From assembly GCA_024224995.1 (NCBI GenBank), contig JAAENB010000924.1, forward strand, positions 1 through 21,507: a stretch of 21,507 bases of DNA, read 5' to 3'. Source of the DNA: a bacterium (GTDB lineage: Bacteria > Spirochaetota > UBA4802 > UBA5550). The translations under genes and the position numbers were made by a program. Shown here one piece after another: positions 7,702 to 14,729 of this stretch (its first letter is position 1; each line of letters begins with the position of its first letter). The notes below the pieces were generated by a model. The model did no database searches. It saw only the letters and a program-made list of their open reading frames with translations, and was not told the origin of the DNA.

Positions 7702-9870
7702 TTAAACCTCCGGCAGATACACATAAAATGTACTCCCGGCACCAAATTCACTTTCTATAGTTAAAAAGCCTCCATGACTTTTTATGACTGAACCTGCTAT
7801 TGAAAGCCCCATACCGCTTCCCTTCCCGATCTCTTTTGTAGTGAAAAACGGTTCAAGAATTCGTTGAAGAACATCCTGTTTCATTCCGGAGCCGGTATCG
7901 CGTATGGCGACTCTAAAAAACGTTCCCCAGGTTACCTCATGCAGCCTGCTCATTTCCTTGTCAATCTCAACTTCATTTACTGTGATATCAACATTGCCAT
8001 AATTGTCCCCAATAGCATCACGAGCATTAATACAGAGATTCATTATTACCTGCTTTACCTGGCTCATATTTGCAAAAACAGTGTCCGTTTCCACATCAAA
8101 TTCCGTGGTGATTTTTATTGGTGCGGGAAATGCTGCTCGTACCAGTTTAACGGATTCCTCAATGAGGGAAACCAGGTGAATATTCTCCCGCTGCTCTTTA
8201 CCGGGACGGCTATATTCCATTATCTGCTTTACTAATTCTTTCGCTCGATTTCCCGCATCCAATATCTCTTCAATGTTATCCCGTAATAATGAATCTTCAG
8301 GAGCATCGTCAATTATAATTTCACCATAACCGATAATTATAGCAAGTAAAGCATTAAAATCATGAGCTATCCCCCCGGCTAATTGTCCCAATGCTTCGGT
8401 TTTCTGGCTTTGCCGGAGCTGGGCTTCCAGCTCTTTAAGGCGGGTAATATTTGTCCCATAGGCGTATATTGAACTGCTTTCTATATCATTATAATACATG
8501 AAAATAAAATTTTTCTCATCTCTGGCTAATTCATGCTGAATTGTTGTTGTTTTTCCCTGCTGCAGCTGTTCAAATTCATTTTGATCTATTTCCGGAGTTA
8601 ACGAATACCAGGATTTTCCAATTAAGTCATCAATATTAAAACTATCTCCTGCCGCTTCATTTGCTGTTGTAATATATCCGTTATAATCTATTTTCAATAC
8701 CGGGGCCGGTGTTAACAGGGCAAATGAAGCCATTTCCCTTAAGGTAGCTGTCCGTTCTTTAACCAGTGCTGCAAGATCGTTCATTACGGAAAGCACACTT
8801 AATTTACTGTTCTTGCCAATCGTGAAATCTTCACTGAAATCTTCACTTGCAATACTTTTTGCAATACCCGCGATAGCAGCCGGTTCACCGCCAAGTTGGT
8901 TTAAAATCTGCCTGGAGGTAAAAAATATGAGCGCTAACGCGGCCGCACTGGCGATGACCGTTATTGCGATATAAAACCGCAAACCCGCGTCCGCTTGTTT
9001 TTTAAGATATATCGATTTTTCTTTAAGATCTCCGGCAAGCCTGTTTTCCACGTCTTTAAGCCTGTTTATTTTTTTCGTCATTATATTATACCAGTATAGA
9101 GGATCAGCCGCTGCCGTATCCTTCTTTATCGCATACTCTCTAATTCTTCTTATTTCTTTTTCCTGTTCATGGGCCAGTTTGTTTTGGAAAAAATCCTTTT
9201 GTTTCTTCGAAGCTAATGACAAAAAAACAGTGAAATAAATTTTTTGTTCCGCCAGAAGCGATATGAACCGATTATACATTCCCTTTTCAAATTTTTTTCC
9301 CGAGAACACATTGTTGAGAAGCCCCCGCTCCAGACCCACTCTCTCTTTTGCCTGTAGAAAGTTAATATAAGAGATCGAATTTCGGGAAATTTCCGAAGTT
9401 GTTTTAAAATGAGATATATGATTCACCAGGTCCAAAAGCGTTCTGTTTATCGTTGTATAATACTCAATCGCTTCTTCACCGGAGACCTGCAGCGTTAGAA
9501 CGTCATTTCTCTTTTGTTTTAGATTATTCAGTGCATTAATTACATTTTTCGATTCATTTCCAATCTCACTGCTAGAACTGTTTAAATAACTCTTAAACTC
9601 TTCAATTTTTTTATCCGTATCGTTTATTTGACCAACCAGTGTCTGTTTAAATTTTGTTCCCTTACTTCCAATAAAGCCCGCGGCAGCGCCTCTTTCTTTT
9701 TGCGTTGCGTGTATAATCGCGCTTATTTTAATGGATATATCGGTTAAATCATAAATGAGATTCATTTCTTTTGAGATCTTTAATTTGTCCAGTATTCCAT
9801 CTATAGAGAAATAAAACAGGCCCGAAACCGGAATAATGACCATAAGGATTAGGCTGTTTCTTAATTTCAT
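7702..9870 (-). CDS. Sensor histidine kinase with NIT-type sensor and PAS domain
   Basis: This 722-residue membrane kinase has TM1 at about 7-23, a helical periplasmic sensor (about 45-290) with QKERGAAAGFIGSKGTKF resembling NIT (nitrate/nitrite sensing) domains, TM2 at 298-320, a HAMP-like linker, PAS (about 375-480), HisKA and HATPase_c. The phospho-acceptor is His503 in GGIAHDFNALL. The ATPase has the N-box NLCINARDAI, DTGSGM, EPFFTTK and GSGMGLSI. The position four residues after the His is Ala507 where the family usually has Asn or Thr; this residue matters for phosphatase activity in HisKA kinases. AAAGGTG lies about 10 nt before the ATG. It is co-transcribed with the receiver-only regulator. 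The ligand (nitrate or another small molecule) cannot be read from sequence. Confidence 0.92.
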   Translation of the reverse strand: MKLRNSLILMVIIPVSGLFYFSIDGILDKLKISKEMNLIYDLTDISIKISAIIHATQKERGAAAGFIGSKGTKFKQTLVGQINDTDKKIEEFKSYLNSSSSEIGNESKNVINALNNLKQKRNDVLTLQVSGEEAIEYYTTINRTLLDLVNHISHFKTTSEISRNSISYINFLQAKERVGLERGLLNNVFSGKKFEKGMYNRFISLLAEQKIYFTVFLSLASKKQKDFFQNKLAHEQEKEIRRIREYAIKKDTAAADPLYWYNIMTKKINRLKDVENRLAGDLKEKSIYLKKQADAGLRFYIAITVIASAAALALIFFTSRQILNQLGGEPAAIAGIAKSIASEDFSEDFTIGKNSKLSVLSVMNDLAALVKERTATLREMASFALLTPAPVLKIDYNGYITTANEAAGDSFNIDDLIGKSWYSLTPEIDQNEFEQLQQGKTTTIQHELARDEKNFIFMYYNDIESSSIYAYGTNITRLKELEAQLRQSQKTEALGQLAGGIAHDFNALLAIIIGYGEIIIDDAPEDSLLRDNIEEILDAGNRAKELVKQIMEYSRPGKEQRENIHLVSLIEESVKLVRAAFPAPIKITTEFDVETDTVFANMSQVKQVIMNLCINARDAIGDNYGNVDITVNEVEIDKEMSRLHEVTWGTFFRVAIRDTGSGMKQDVLQRILEPFFTTKEIGKGSGMGLSIAGSVIKSHGGFLTIESEFGAGSTFYVYLPEV

Positions 9871-9896
9871 ATATTTTTGACACCTTTCTATGCTTG

Positions 9897-9913
9897 ATAT
9901 TTATAATAAATAT
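9897..9913. promoter_or_regulatory. Perfect AT palindrome upstream of the kinase gene
   Basis: ATATTTAT-A-ATAAATAT is a perfect inverted repeat with 8-bp arms, 27 bp upstream of the kinase start and 120 bp upstream of the divergent thioesterase. It could be an operator. A pure A+T palindrome can also arise by chance in this AT-rich spacer. Confidence 0.3.
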
Positions 9914-10032
9914 GAAATATATAAAAATAGCAAGGACTTTTCCAGCAGGTAATTCCCGGAATTTTTTACTTGACCGGCATGTTCGCTGACTCAATATCAG
10001 TAATACCAATACCATAATAAGGAGCTGCCCCA

Positions 10033-10455
10033 ATGACAATATGGTTTACCCAGGCGCAACCCGAAGACCTGGAAAAAAGAGTGGTCGGAACAATGGTTCC
10101 CCATGTAGGCATCGAGTACCTGGAAGTAGGAGATGATTTCATTCGCGCGAAAATGCCCGTGGATAAGCGCACAACGCAGCCTATGGGCATTCTACACGGG
10201 GGCGCGTCCTGCGTGTTAGCTGAAACCCTGGGTAGTGTTGCCGCGAATATGTGCGTTGATCCCACAAAGGAATTTTGCGTTGGAATGGAGATCAATGCCA
10301 ACCATGTCCGGTCGGCTAACTCCGGGTTTGTTTACGGTACGGTAAAACCGGTCCACATCGGCAGGTCTACCCACATCTGGGACATTCGGATAGAGAACGA
10401 AGAAAGCAAGCTGGTTTGTATTTCCCGGCTTACTATGGCAGTGAGAAAATTTTAA
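10033..10455 (+). CDS. Hotdog-fold acyl-CoA thioesterase (MenI/YdiI/EntH type)
   Basis: This 140-residue protein is recognisably similar along its length to E. coli YdiI (MenI) and EntH, which hydrolyse DHNA-CoA or misacylated aryl carriers. The active-site block TQPMGILHGGASCVLAETLGS has Gln49, His55-Gly56 and the catalytic Glu64, equivalent to YdiI Gln48, His54 and Glu63. Downstream, GMEINANHVRSA and VKPVHIG match the family. GGAG lies 8 nt before ATG. No menaquinone or siderophore genes are nearby, so the substrate is open. The gene stands alone between the divergent kinase and a terminator. Confidence 0.9.
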   Translation: MTIWFTQAQPEDLEKRVVGTMVPHVGIEYLEVGDDFIRAKMPVDKRTTQPMGILHGGASCVLAETLGSVAANMCVDPTKEFCVGMEINANHVRSANSGFVYGTVKPVHIGRSTHIWDIRIENEESKLVCISRLTMAVRKF

Positions 10456-10523
10456 AAAAAAATTTGAAACTTTCCTCAACTATTCGTATCTTATAATTAA
10501 TAGATTTTAACTCCTTTTGATTT

Positions 10524-10576
10524 TGGCTAAAGGCTCTACCTGGCAAATAGACAGTAACAAGCCTTTAGCCATTTTT
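10524..10576 (+). terminator. Intrinsic terminator after the thioesterase gene
   Basis: TGGCTAAAGGC (10524-10534) and GCCTTTAGCCA (10561-10571) form a perfect 11-bp stem across a 26-base loop, followed by TTTTT. It lies about 70 bp after the stop codon. The loop is longer than usual. Confidence 0.65.
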
Positions 10577-10691
10577 GTAGGTGGTGTATAGAATTATTTT
10601 TCAAAAAAACTCCATAAAAGAACAAAAAAACCAACAAAACCCCTTTTCAACTCTTTATTGGGTATCCTCTAAATACAAAAAAGGATTTCAT

Positions 10692-11348
10692 ATGGCTAAA
10701 ACTATCAAACATACCATGTTTCTTATTTTTTTTCTCATCCCTTTTTCATGCATTCTGCTGTTCGCGACAACCATTTCCTGCCGGGATTCTTATGATCCCG
10801 CTCTACTTAAAGAAGGTGATATTATTTTCCAGGAAACCCGCTCCCCCCAGGCAAAGGGAATTAAACTGGCCTCTCACTCCCGCTATACGCATGTGGGCAT
10901 TATTTTCAAAAGCAAACAACGGTTATATGTACTGGAAGCCGTGCAGCCCGTTAAAATCACCAGGCTCAAGCGGTTCATTAAACGCGGCGTGAACGGTCAT
11001 TTCGTTGTTAAACGGATCAATAATTACGACGCGGTGATGACTCAAGATGCCATCGGCAAAATGAAAAAATTCGGGAAAACATTTATCGGCAAAAATTATG
11101 ATATTTATTTCGGCTGGAGCAATAAGCGGATCTATTGCAGTGAATTGGTGTGGAAACTTTACAAAAATATTACGGGCCTGGAAATTGGGGAGGTGGAACG
11201 CCTGGGGGATTTCGACCTTTCTCATGCTTACGTAAAAAGACTCCTGAAAAAACGTTACGGGAAAAAGGTCCCCTTGAACGAACCGGTTATTTCTCCCGCT
11301 GCCATGTTCGACTCGGATGAGTTGTTTACGGTTTTTGAGGAGAATTAA
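10692..11348 (+). CDS. YiiX-like permuted papain-fold (NlpC/P60 superfamily) envelope protein
   Basis: The protein has 218 residues. Its N-terminus is a hydrophobic signal segment (9-29) ending in TTISC, a plausible relaxed spirochaete lipobox with Cys30. The rest matches the YiiX/Peptidase_C92 family: KEGDIIFQ, RYTHVGI with His67, VLEAVQPV with Glu82, GKNYDIYFGWS, and YCSELVWKLY with the nucleophile Cys149. This permuted order (His, acidic residue, Cys) is diagnostic. Such proteins are thought to be amidases or thiol hydrolases acting on peptide or lipid bonds in the envelope; the substrate is not known. I chose ATG 10692, with AAGGA 6 nt upstream, over an in-frame start at 10581 that would add 37 Lys/Gln-rich residues before the signal. 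Confidence 0.88.
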   Translation: MAKTIKHTMFLIFFLIPFSCILLFATTISCRDSYDPALLKEGDIIFQETRSPQAKGIKLASHSRYTHVGIIFKSKQRLYVLEAVQPVKITRLKRFIKRGVNGHFVVKRINNYDAVMTQDAIGKMKKFGKTFIGKNYDIYFGWSNKRIYCSELVWKLYKNITGLEIGEVERLGDFDLSHAYVKRLLKKRYGKKVPLNEPVISPAAMFDSDELFTVFEEN

Positions 11349-11415
11349 AGAGGGACAAGGAACAAGAGAAATGGTTCAAGGTTCGATGCTTCGGCTCCGC
11401 TCAGCACAGGGGTTT
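11349..11415 (+). other. Purine-rich stretch between the YiiX gene and the tandem repeats
   Basis: This short gene-free lead-in contains GGGACAAGGAACAAG, a purine-rich motif also found on the minus strand around 171-196 and, in modified form, at 2860-2876. A TTCGGCTCCGCTCAGC string follows. I see no gene or promoter. Confidence 0.4.
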
Positions 11416-11877
11416 GTTTCTACGAGACGTTGCGTGCAACGCCTCTACGGGCTTGTTCCCGGAGATATTGTCCCGGGTTTGGTTTCTACGAGACGTTGCG
11501 TGCAACGCCTCTACGGGCTTGTTCCCGGAGATATTGTCCGGGAGGGTGGTTTCTACGAGGCGTTGCGTGCAACGTCTCTACGGGCTTGTTCCCGGAGATA
11601 TTGTTCGGGAGGGTGGTTTCTACGAGACGTTGCGTGCAACGCCTCTACGGGCTTGTTCACGGGGATATTGTCCCGGGTTTGGTTTCTACGAGACGTTGCG
11701 TGCAACGCCTCTACGGGCTTGTTCACGGGGATGTTATCCGGGGTTTGGTTTCTACGAGACGTTGCGTGCAACGCCTCTACGGGCTTGTTCCCGAAGATTT
11801 TACCCGGGGTTTGGTTTCTACGAGACGTTGCGTGCAACGCCTCTACGGGCTTGTTTCCGAAGATATTGTCCCGGGCC
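11416..11877. repeat. Seven tandem 66-67 bp hairpin-bearing repeat units
   Basis: Units begin at 11416, 11482, 11549, 11616, 11682, 11748 and 11814, each with GTTTCTACGAG. Each has a nearly invariant core of about 42 bases, with a palindrome centred on GTTGC-GT-GCAAC, and a more variable linker of about 24 bases often containing CCCGG...CCGGG. The palindrome resembles the GTAGAGACGTTGC-type REP sequences scattered through many bacterial genomes. The array lies between the convergent yiiX-like and gspG genes. Because 66 is divisible by three, several frames stay open across it and give repetitive translations; these are artefacts. Confidence 0.95.
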
Positions 11878-11885
11878 TTCTTCTT

Positions 11886-11916
11886 CATAACGTGGGGCTG
11901 GAAGCCCCACGCTATG
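11886..11916. repeat. REP-like hairpin next to the tandem array
   Basis: CATAACGTGGGGCT (11886-11899) pairs with AGCCCCACGCTATG (11903-11916), 14 bp with one mismatch and a 3-base loop. It is a second palindrome type, unrelated to the 66-bp units. There is no T tract, so a terminator role is unlikely. Confidence 0.8.
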
Positions 11917-11936
11917 AGAAACACCCATAGCCCTGG

Positions 11937-12065
11937 GAAACTAATTTATAAACAGAGCCTGTTCTCGAAGATATTATCCGGGGTTATGCTCTGCTGCCCT
12001 TTGGGGGTGCGACAGAAACGGGCTCCGGTACAACTACAGTTTCTAACGTATTTTTTCCCCGCTAC
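11937..12065 (+). repeat. Diverged dispersed repeat, copy B
   Basis: The right end, AGTTTCTAACGTATTTTTTC from 12038, differs at one base from the 19352 and 21386 copies. The left end GGAAACTAATT resembles their AGAAACTAAATT. Between them lies a segment like the linker of the 66-bp units (TGTTCTCGAAGATATTATCC), as if the tandem array's decayed eighth unit and this element are merged. The 15 bases at 11942-11956 are also found exactly at 15595-15609. Confidence 0.6.
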
Positions 12066-12086
12066 ACAGAGTTTCCGGATTAAAAC

Positions 12087-12524
12087 CTATAAATCAGTGC
12101 TTTTTATATCGGTATTTGCACCTTCTCCCCCGGGCTGTTTGTCTGCTCCGTTACTCCATACAACATACTTTTCTCCACTGTCCCCGGGCGACTGGTAATT
12201 ATACGGCTGGTTCCAGGGATCATTTGGGATTCTTTTTATGAGCCCCGCCTGTACCAGGGCTTCCAGTCCGTCCTCATTTGTGGGAAAATTCCCGTTTGTG
12301 CTTGAGTATTGCATCAAGGGAAGCTCAAACTGCTTCATCTGCATTTTTGTTGTTTCTATCTTAGCAGTTATTATATGATTAAATAGAGACGCCCCCACTA
12401 CTCCCATCAGAATCGCAATTATTGTAACCACTACCATAATTTCAATCAGCGTATAGCCGCCTTCCCACTGTATCTGCCTGAACTGTTCTCTTACCCGGTT
12501 TCCGATTTTTTTTACAAATTTCAT
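12087..12524 (-). CDS. gspG: Type II secretion major pseudopilin GspG
   Basis: The protein has 145 residues. A prepilin peptidase site G23-Y24 begins GYTLIEIMVVVTIIAIL, with the conserved Glu at mature position 5 (Glu28) and a long hydrophobic helix. The globular part carries the GspG hallmarks NEDGLEAL, NDPWNQPYNYQSPG and the C-terminal calcium-loop region PGGEGANTDIKSTDL. It would form the periplasmic pseudopilus that drives type II secretion. The leader, 23 residues, is long. GGAG lies 10 nt before ATG. No other gsp gene is nearby, so it is an isolated locus. A degraded second pseudopilin gene lies just upstream on the same strand. Confidence 0.93.
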   Translation of the reverse strand: MKFVKKIGNRVREQFRQIQWEGGYTLIEIMVVVTIIAILMGVVGASLFNHIITAKIETTKMQMKQFELPLMQYSSTNGNFPTNEDGLEALVQAGLIKRIPNDPWNQPYNYQSPGDSGEKYVVWSNGADKQPGGEGANTDIKSTDL

Positions 12525-12561
12525 TATTTTACTACTCCCGTTTTTAAATTTTTTTTTTGGG

Positions 12562-12577
12562 AGTATTGGCCAATACT
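12562..12577. promoter_or_regulatory. Perfect 16-bp palindrome upstream of gspG
   Basis: AGTATTGGCCAATACT is fully self-complementary and lies 37 bp before the gspG start codon, a reasonable operator position. It is not followed by a U tract in the gspG direction, so it is not a terminator for the upstream remnant. Confidence 0.45.
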
Positions 12578-12640
12578 GTTATTTTTTAGAATGACTGACC
12601 GGCATTTTGTTACACAAAAGAATTGTTTTTTAAACCCGGA

Positions 12641-12721
12641 CTATAAACCGGTGCTTTTGATATCGGCATTGCTGCCTTCTCCTCCCGGCTTACTTACGCT
12701 TTTTTGTTTTAATAATTTCAT
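12641..12721 (-). pseudogene. 26-codon pseudopilin remnant (start region fused to GspG-like tail)
   Basis: Reading the minus strand, AAGGAGG and 6 bases are followed by ATG at 12721 and a 26-codon frame ending in TAG. It begins MKLLKQK, like the start of a pseudopilin leader. It ends PGGEGSNADIKSTGL, nearly the gspG ending PGGEGANTDIKSTDL. DNA similarity to the end of gspG continues past the stop. The prepilin site, hydrophobic helix and globular body are missing. An in-frame deletion of a tandem gspG paralogue best explains it. A functional micro-peptide is possible because the ribosome site is intact, but this is less likely. Confidence 0.7.
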
Positions 12722-12957
12722 TATTTTTCCTCCTTCAGTGATGTTTTTTTATAATATTTGGGCCGAAATCGCAAAAGTCTAGCTGCAAACAGTGAAAATT
12801 TCTTTAGATCTCAAGACTCTAATAAACCGCAAATATAAACATAAAACTCTTAAAAAAGAGCAAAATCGCCAAAAATGCAACTTTTTTTAATTTTTTTCGA
12901 AAACAGCACTTTTTTTTTTAATCAAAAGGCTTTCCCATTCGTCCTAATAGTAAGGGC

Positions 12958-12969
12958 ATGATTAATCAT
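12958..12969. promoter_or_regulatory. Palindrome upstream of the SSB gene
   Basis: ATGATTAATCAT is a perfect 12-bp palindrome 28 bp before the ssb start. It could be an operator. The rest of 12722-12957 is AT-rich with long A and T runs; I see no gene in it. Confidence 0.3.
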
Positions 12970-12997
12970 TACAAATTATCAATCAAGGAGAACAACA

Positions 12998-13384
12998 ATG
13001 TACAACAACACATCAGCTAGAGTAGAAGGATATGTAACGCAGGATCCAAGACTGGTTAAAACCAAAACCGGGAAATCGGTTTGCAATTTTTCCCTGGCAG
13101 TGCGGCATTATTCAAACGCCGACGTGGACCCAAAGGTTTCATTCATTGATATTGAAACCTGGGAAAAAGTCGCGGAGATATGCTCAAACAGCATCACCCG
13201 TGGAAAACGGATTATGGTTTTCGGCAACCTGCGCCAGGACCGGTGGCAGGGTAAAGACGGGAAACCGCAATCGAAGATCAAAGTGATCGGCAACGAGATC
13301 CGGTTCCTCGAATCTCAAACCCAGGTAAAAAGGGAAACTGAAACGGAAACAGAAGAACCCCAGTCCCTGCCTCAGGTTGCCTAA
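12998..13384 (+). CDS. ssb: Single-stranded DNA-binding protein, lacking the usual acidic tip
   Basis: A 128-residue OB-fold protein. The family pattern is clear: ARVEGYVTQDPRLVKTKTGK, then CNFSLAV, IDIETWEKVAEIC, GKRIMVFGNLRQDRW and an IRFLES end to the fold (about residue 106). It binds ssDNA, normally as a tetramer, during replication and repair. After the fold there are only about 20 residues, ending EEPQSLPQVA, without the DDDIPF-type tip that recruits replication and repair partners. It may therefore be a secondary SSB rather than the main one. AAGGAG lies 7 nt before ATG. No rpsF or rpsR gene flanks it, which also argues against the standard chromosomal ssb locus. Confidence 0.88.
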   Translation: MYNNTSARVEGYVTQDPRLVKTKTGKSVCNFSLAVRHYSNADVDPKVSFIDIETWEKVAEICSNSITRGKRIMVFGNLRQDRWQGKDGKPQSKIKVIGNEIRFLESQTQVKRETETETEEPQSLPQVA

Positions 13385-13513
13385 AGGATACGTAAAGCAG
13401 AACATGGACCATTCAGGTTCGGTTAGATAAAAACCTTTGCAATTTTAAATTTATAAAATAATGCTTCCCATCTAACACCACCCTGGTATAGTTCATATGT
13501 GTTTTTAGTAACG

Positions 13514-13558
13514 TTTTCGTTCCCGCTGCGGGCCGCCCTCCCGTTCCGGGAACGGAAA
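13514..13558. repeat. GC-rich hairpin upstream of the lipoprotein gene
   Basis: TTTTCGTTCCCG (13514-13525) pairs with CGGGAACGGAAA (13547-13558), 12 bp with one G-T pair. The 21-base loop is very GC-rich and includes GGGCCGCCC. It stands out from the AT-rich surroundings and looks like a REP-type unit. It has no T tract and lies 49 bp before the lipoprotein start. Confidence 0.6.
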
Positions 13559-13607
13559 CAGAATAATCACCAAACAAAAGAGAACGAAAAAGTACGGAAA
13601 AACCAAC

Positions 13608-14729
13608 ATGCGGAAAACACGATTTATTATCATACTCTTTCTTTTTATCCCGGCTGCCGTCGGCTGCCTGCTGAGCTGCAAACCGGATAAAGTTAGCAAT
13701 CTCGGAATATTCGGAAAAAACAGGATAGAGTATGTTCTGGGACAGGACGGCTGCACCCCGGTACCTATTGATGACTCCATTATGATGTGGACCTTTGCCG
13801 ACACCATTCTCGGCTCCTGGAAAGGCGAGCTTTCAGTTCACAGCACCTTTGAAAAAACAGCCATTCAAAAAAAGATGATCAGCAACTCTCTCGCGTTTAC
13901 CGGGATGCCCTCCGATGAGACTATCAACAACCTTCAATTCTCATATTTGAAAAAAAAAGGCTCTGTGGTAAAATTTATTACTCCCCGGAAAAATGAAGAT
14001 ACTTCTGTTTGGCGGTTCTGGGCTATTGACGGGATCAGGATTGGTCATACTATATATGTTTACTATATGATCGTTAAGATCGATTTTTCCATTAAAGGGA
14101 TGCCCTTTAAAGTGACCGGCATTGGTATTGCCGAATGGGAAAAACCCCTCCGGTGGAAAATTGGTGACCCTGTTTCCTTTAAGCGGCTGGGAAAATTATT
14201 CAATGAAGGTGAACCCTTATTTGGCGATTGTGTTATCAAAAAAGGAGAATATGTATATTTAATCGGTCACGGCAAGCCCGATCCTGCGGGACAAATCGGT
14301 GCCTATTTCGCACGGGTTAAACCGGGGGGAATCACTTCCAGGAAAAAATATGAATATTTAACCAAATCCGGCGATTGGTCGAAAAATCCGGCCCTGGCTC
14401 ACGGATATATTGGTGAAATTGCCGGTGAACCCTCGCTTTCATTTAATCCCCATCTTAACAAATATATTATCATCTATTGCAGTCTTAAGGGCTCCATCCG
14501 GCTGGTTCAATTTGATTCATTCAAAAGTCTGATAAATTCCCGCCCCAGGACCGTGTATACTCCGGCCCCTCTAAAAAAAATAGAGCCGCGCCCTTTCCTG
14601 TTTTATTATTCAGGCAAAGAGATCTTTTTTACCCGGTCGGCAATTTATGCCATTTATATCCACCCGGCAATTTACCAGCCAATACTCCTGAAAATCCCAT
14701 ATAACACGTTAGAGCACTTATCGCCCTAA
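13608..14729 (+). CDS. Predicted lipoprotein with a DUF4185-like beta-propeller
   Basis: The protein has 373 residues. A basic start and hydrophobic stretch end in VGCLLSC. Cys24 (LLSC) or Cys20 (AVGC) could be the lipidated residue, so it is probably anchored on the outside of a membrane. The rest resembles DUF4185, a predicted glycosidase-like beta-propeller. An opening blade has GQDGCTPVPIDDSIMMWTFADT, then DGIRIGHTIYVYYM, GDCVIKKGEYVYLIG and SLSFNPHLNKYIIIYCS. Each pairs a small or polar turn with a Tyr-rich strand. No catalytic residue can be named. The ribosome site is weak (CGGA). Its 3' end overlaps the convergent GDPD-like gene by 12 bp. Confidence 0.7.
   Translation: MRKTRFIIILFLFIPAAVGCLLSCKPDKVSNLGIFGKNRIEYVLGQDGCTPVPIDDSIMMWTFADTILGSWKGELSVHSTFEKTAIQKKMISNSLAFTGMPSDETINNLQFSYLKKKGSVVKFITPRKNEDTSVWRFWAIDGIRIGHTIYVYYMIVKIDFSIKGMPFKVTGIGIAEWEKPLRWKIGDPVSFKRLGKLFNEGEPLFGDCVIKKGEYVYLIGHGKPDPAGQIGAYFARVKPGGITSRKKYEYLTKSGDWSKNPALAHGYIGEIAGEPSLSFNPHLNKYIIIYCSLKGSIRLVQFDSFKSLINSRPRTVYTPAPLKKIEPRPFLFYYSGKEIFFTRSAIYAIYIHPAIYQPILLKIPYNTLEHLSP

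Noticed and set aside
10581..10691. Upstream start for the YiiX-like protein.
   Set aside because: It would put a Lys/Gln-rich segment before the signal peptide and overlap the end of the terminator region, while ATG 10692 has a good AAGGA.
11416..11877. CRISPR-like repeat and spacer periodicity.
   Set aside because: The linkers are variants of one sequence rather than unique spacers, the repeat unit is too long, and no cas genes are present.
11317..12198. Long repetitive open frames on both strands (for example plus 11317-12198 and minus 11553-11924) that look like a repeat protein.
   Set aside because: They run through the tandem array, stay open only because the period is near 66, exist in several frames at once, and have no ribosome site.
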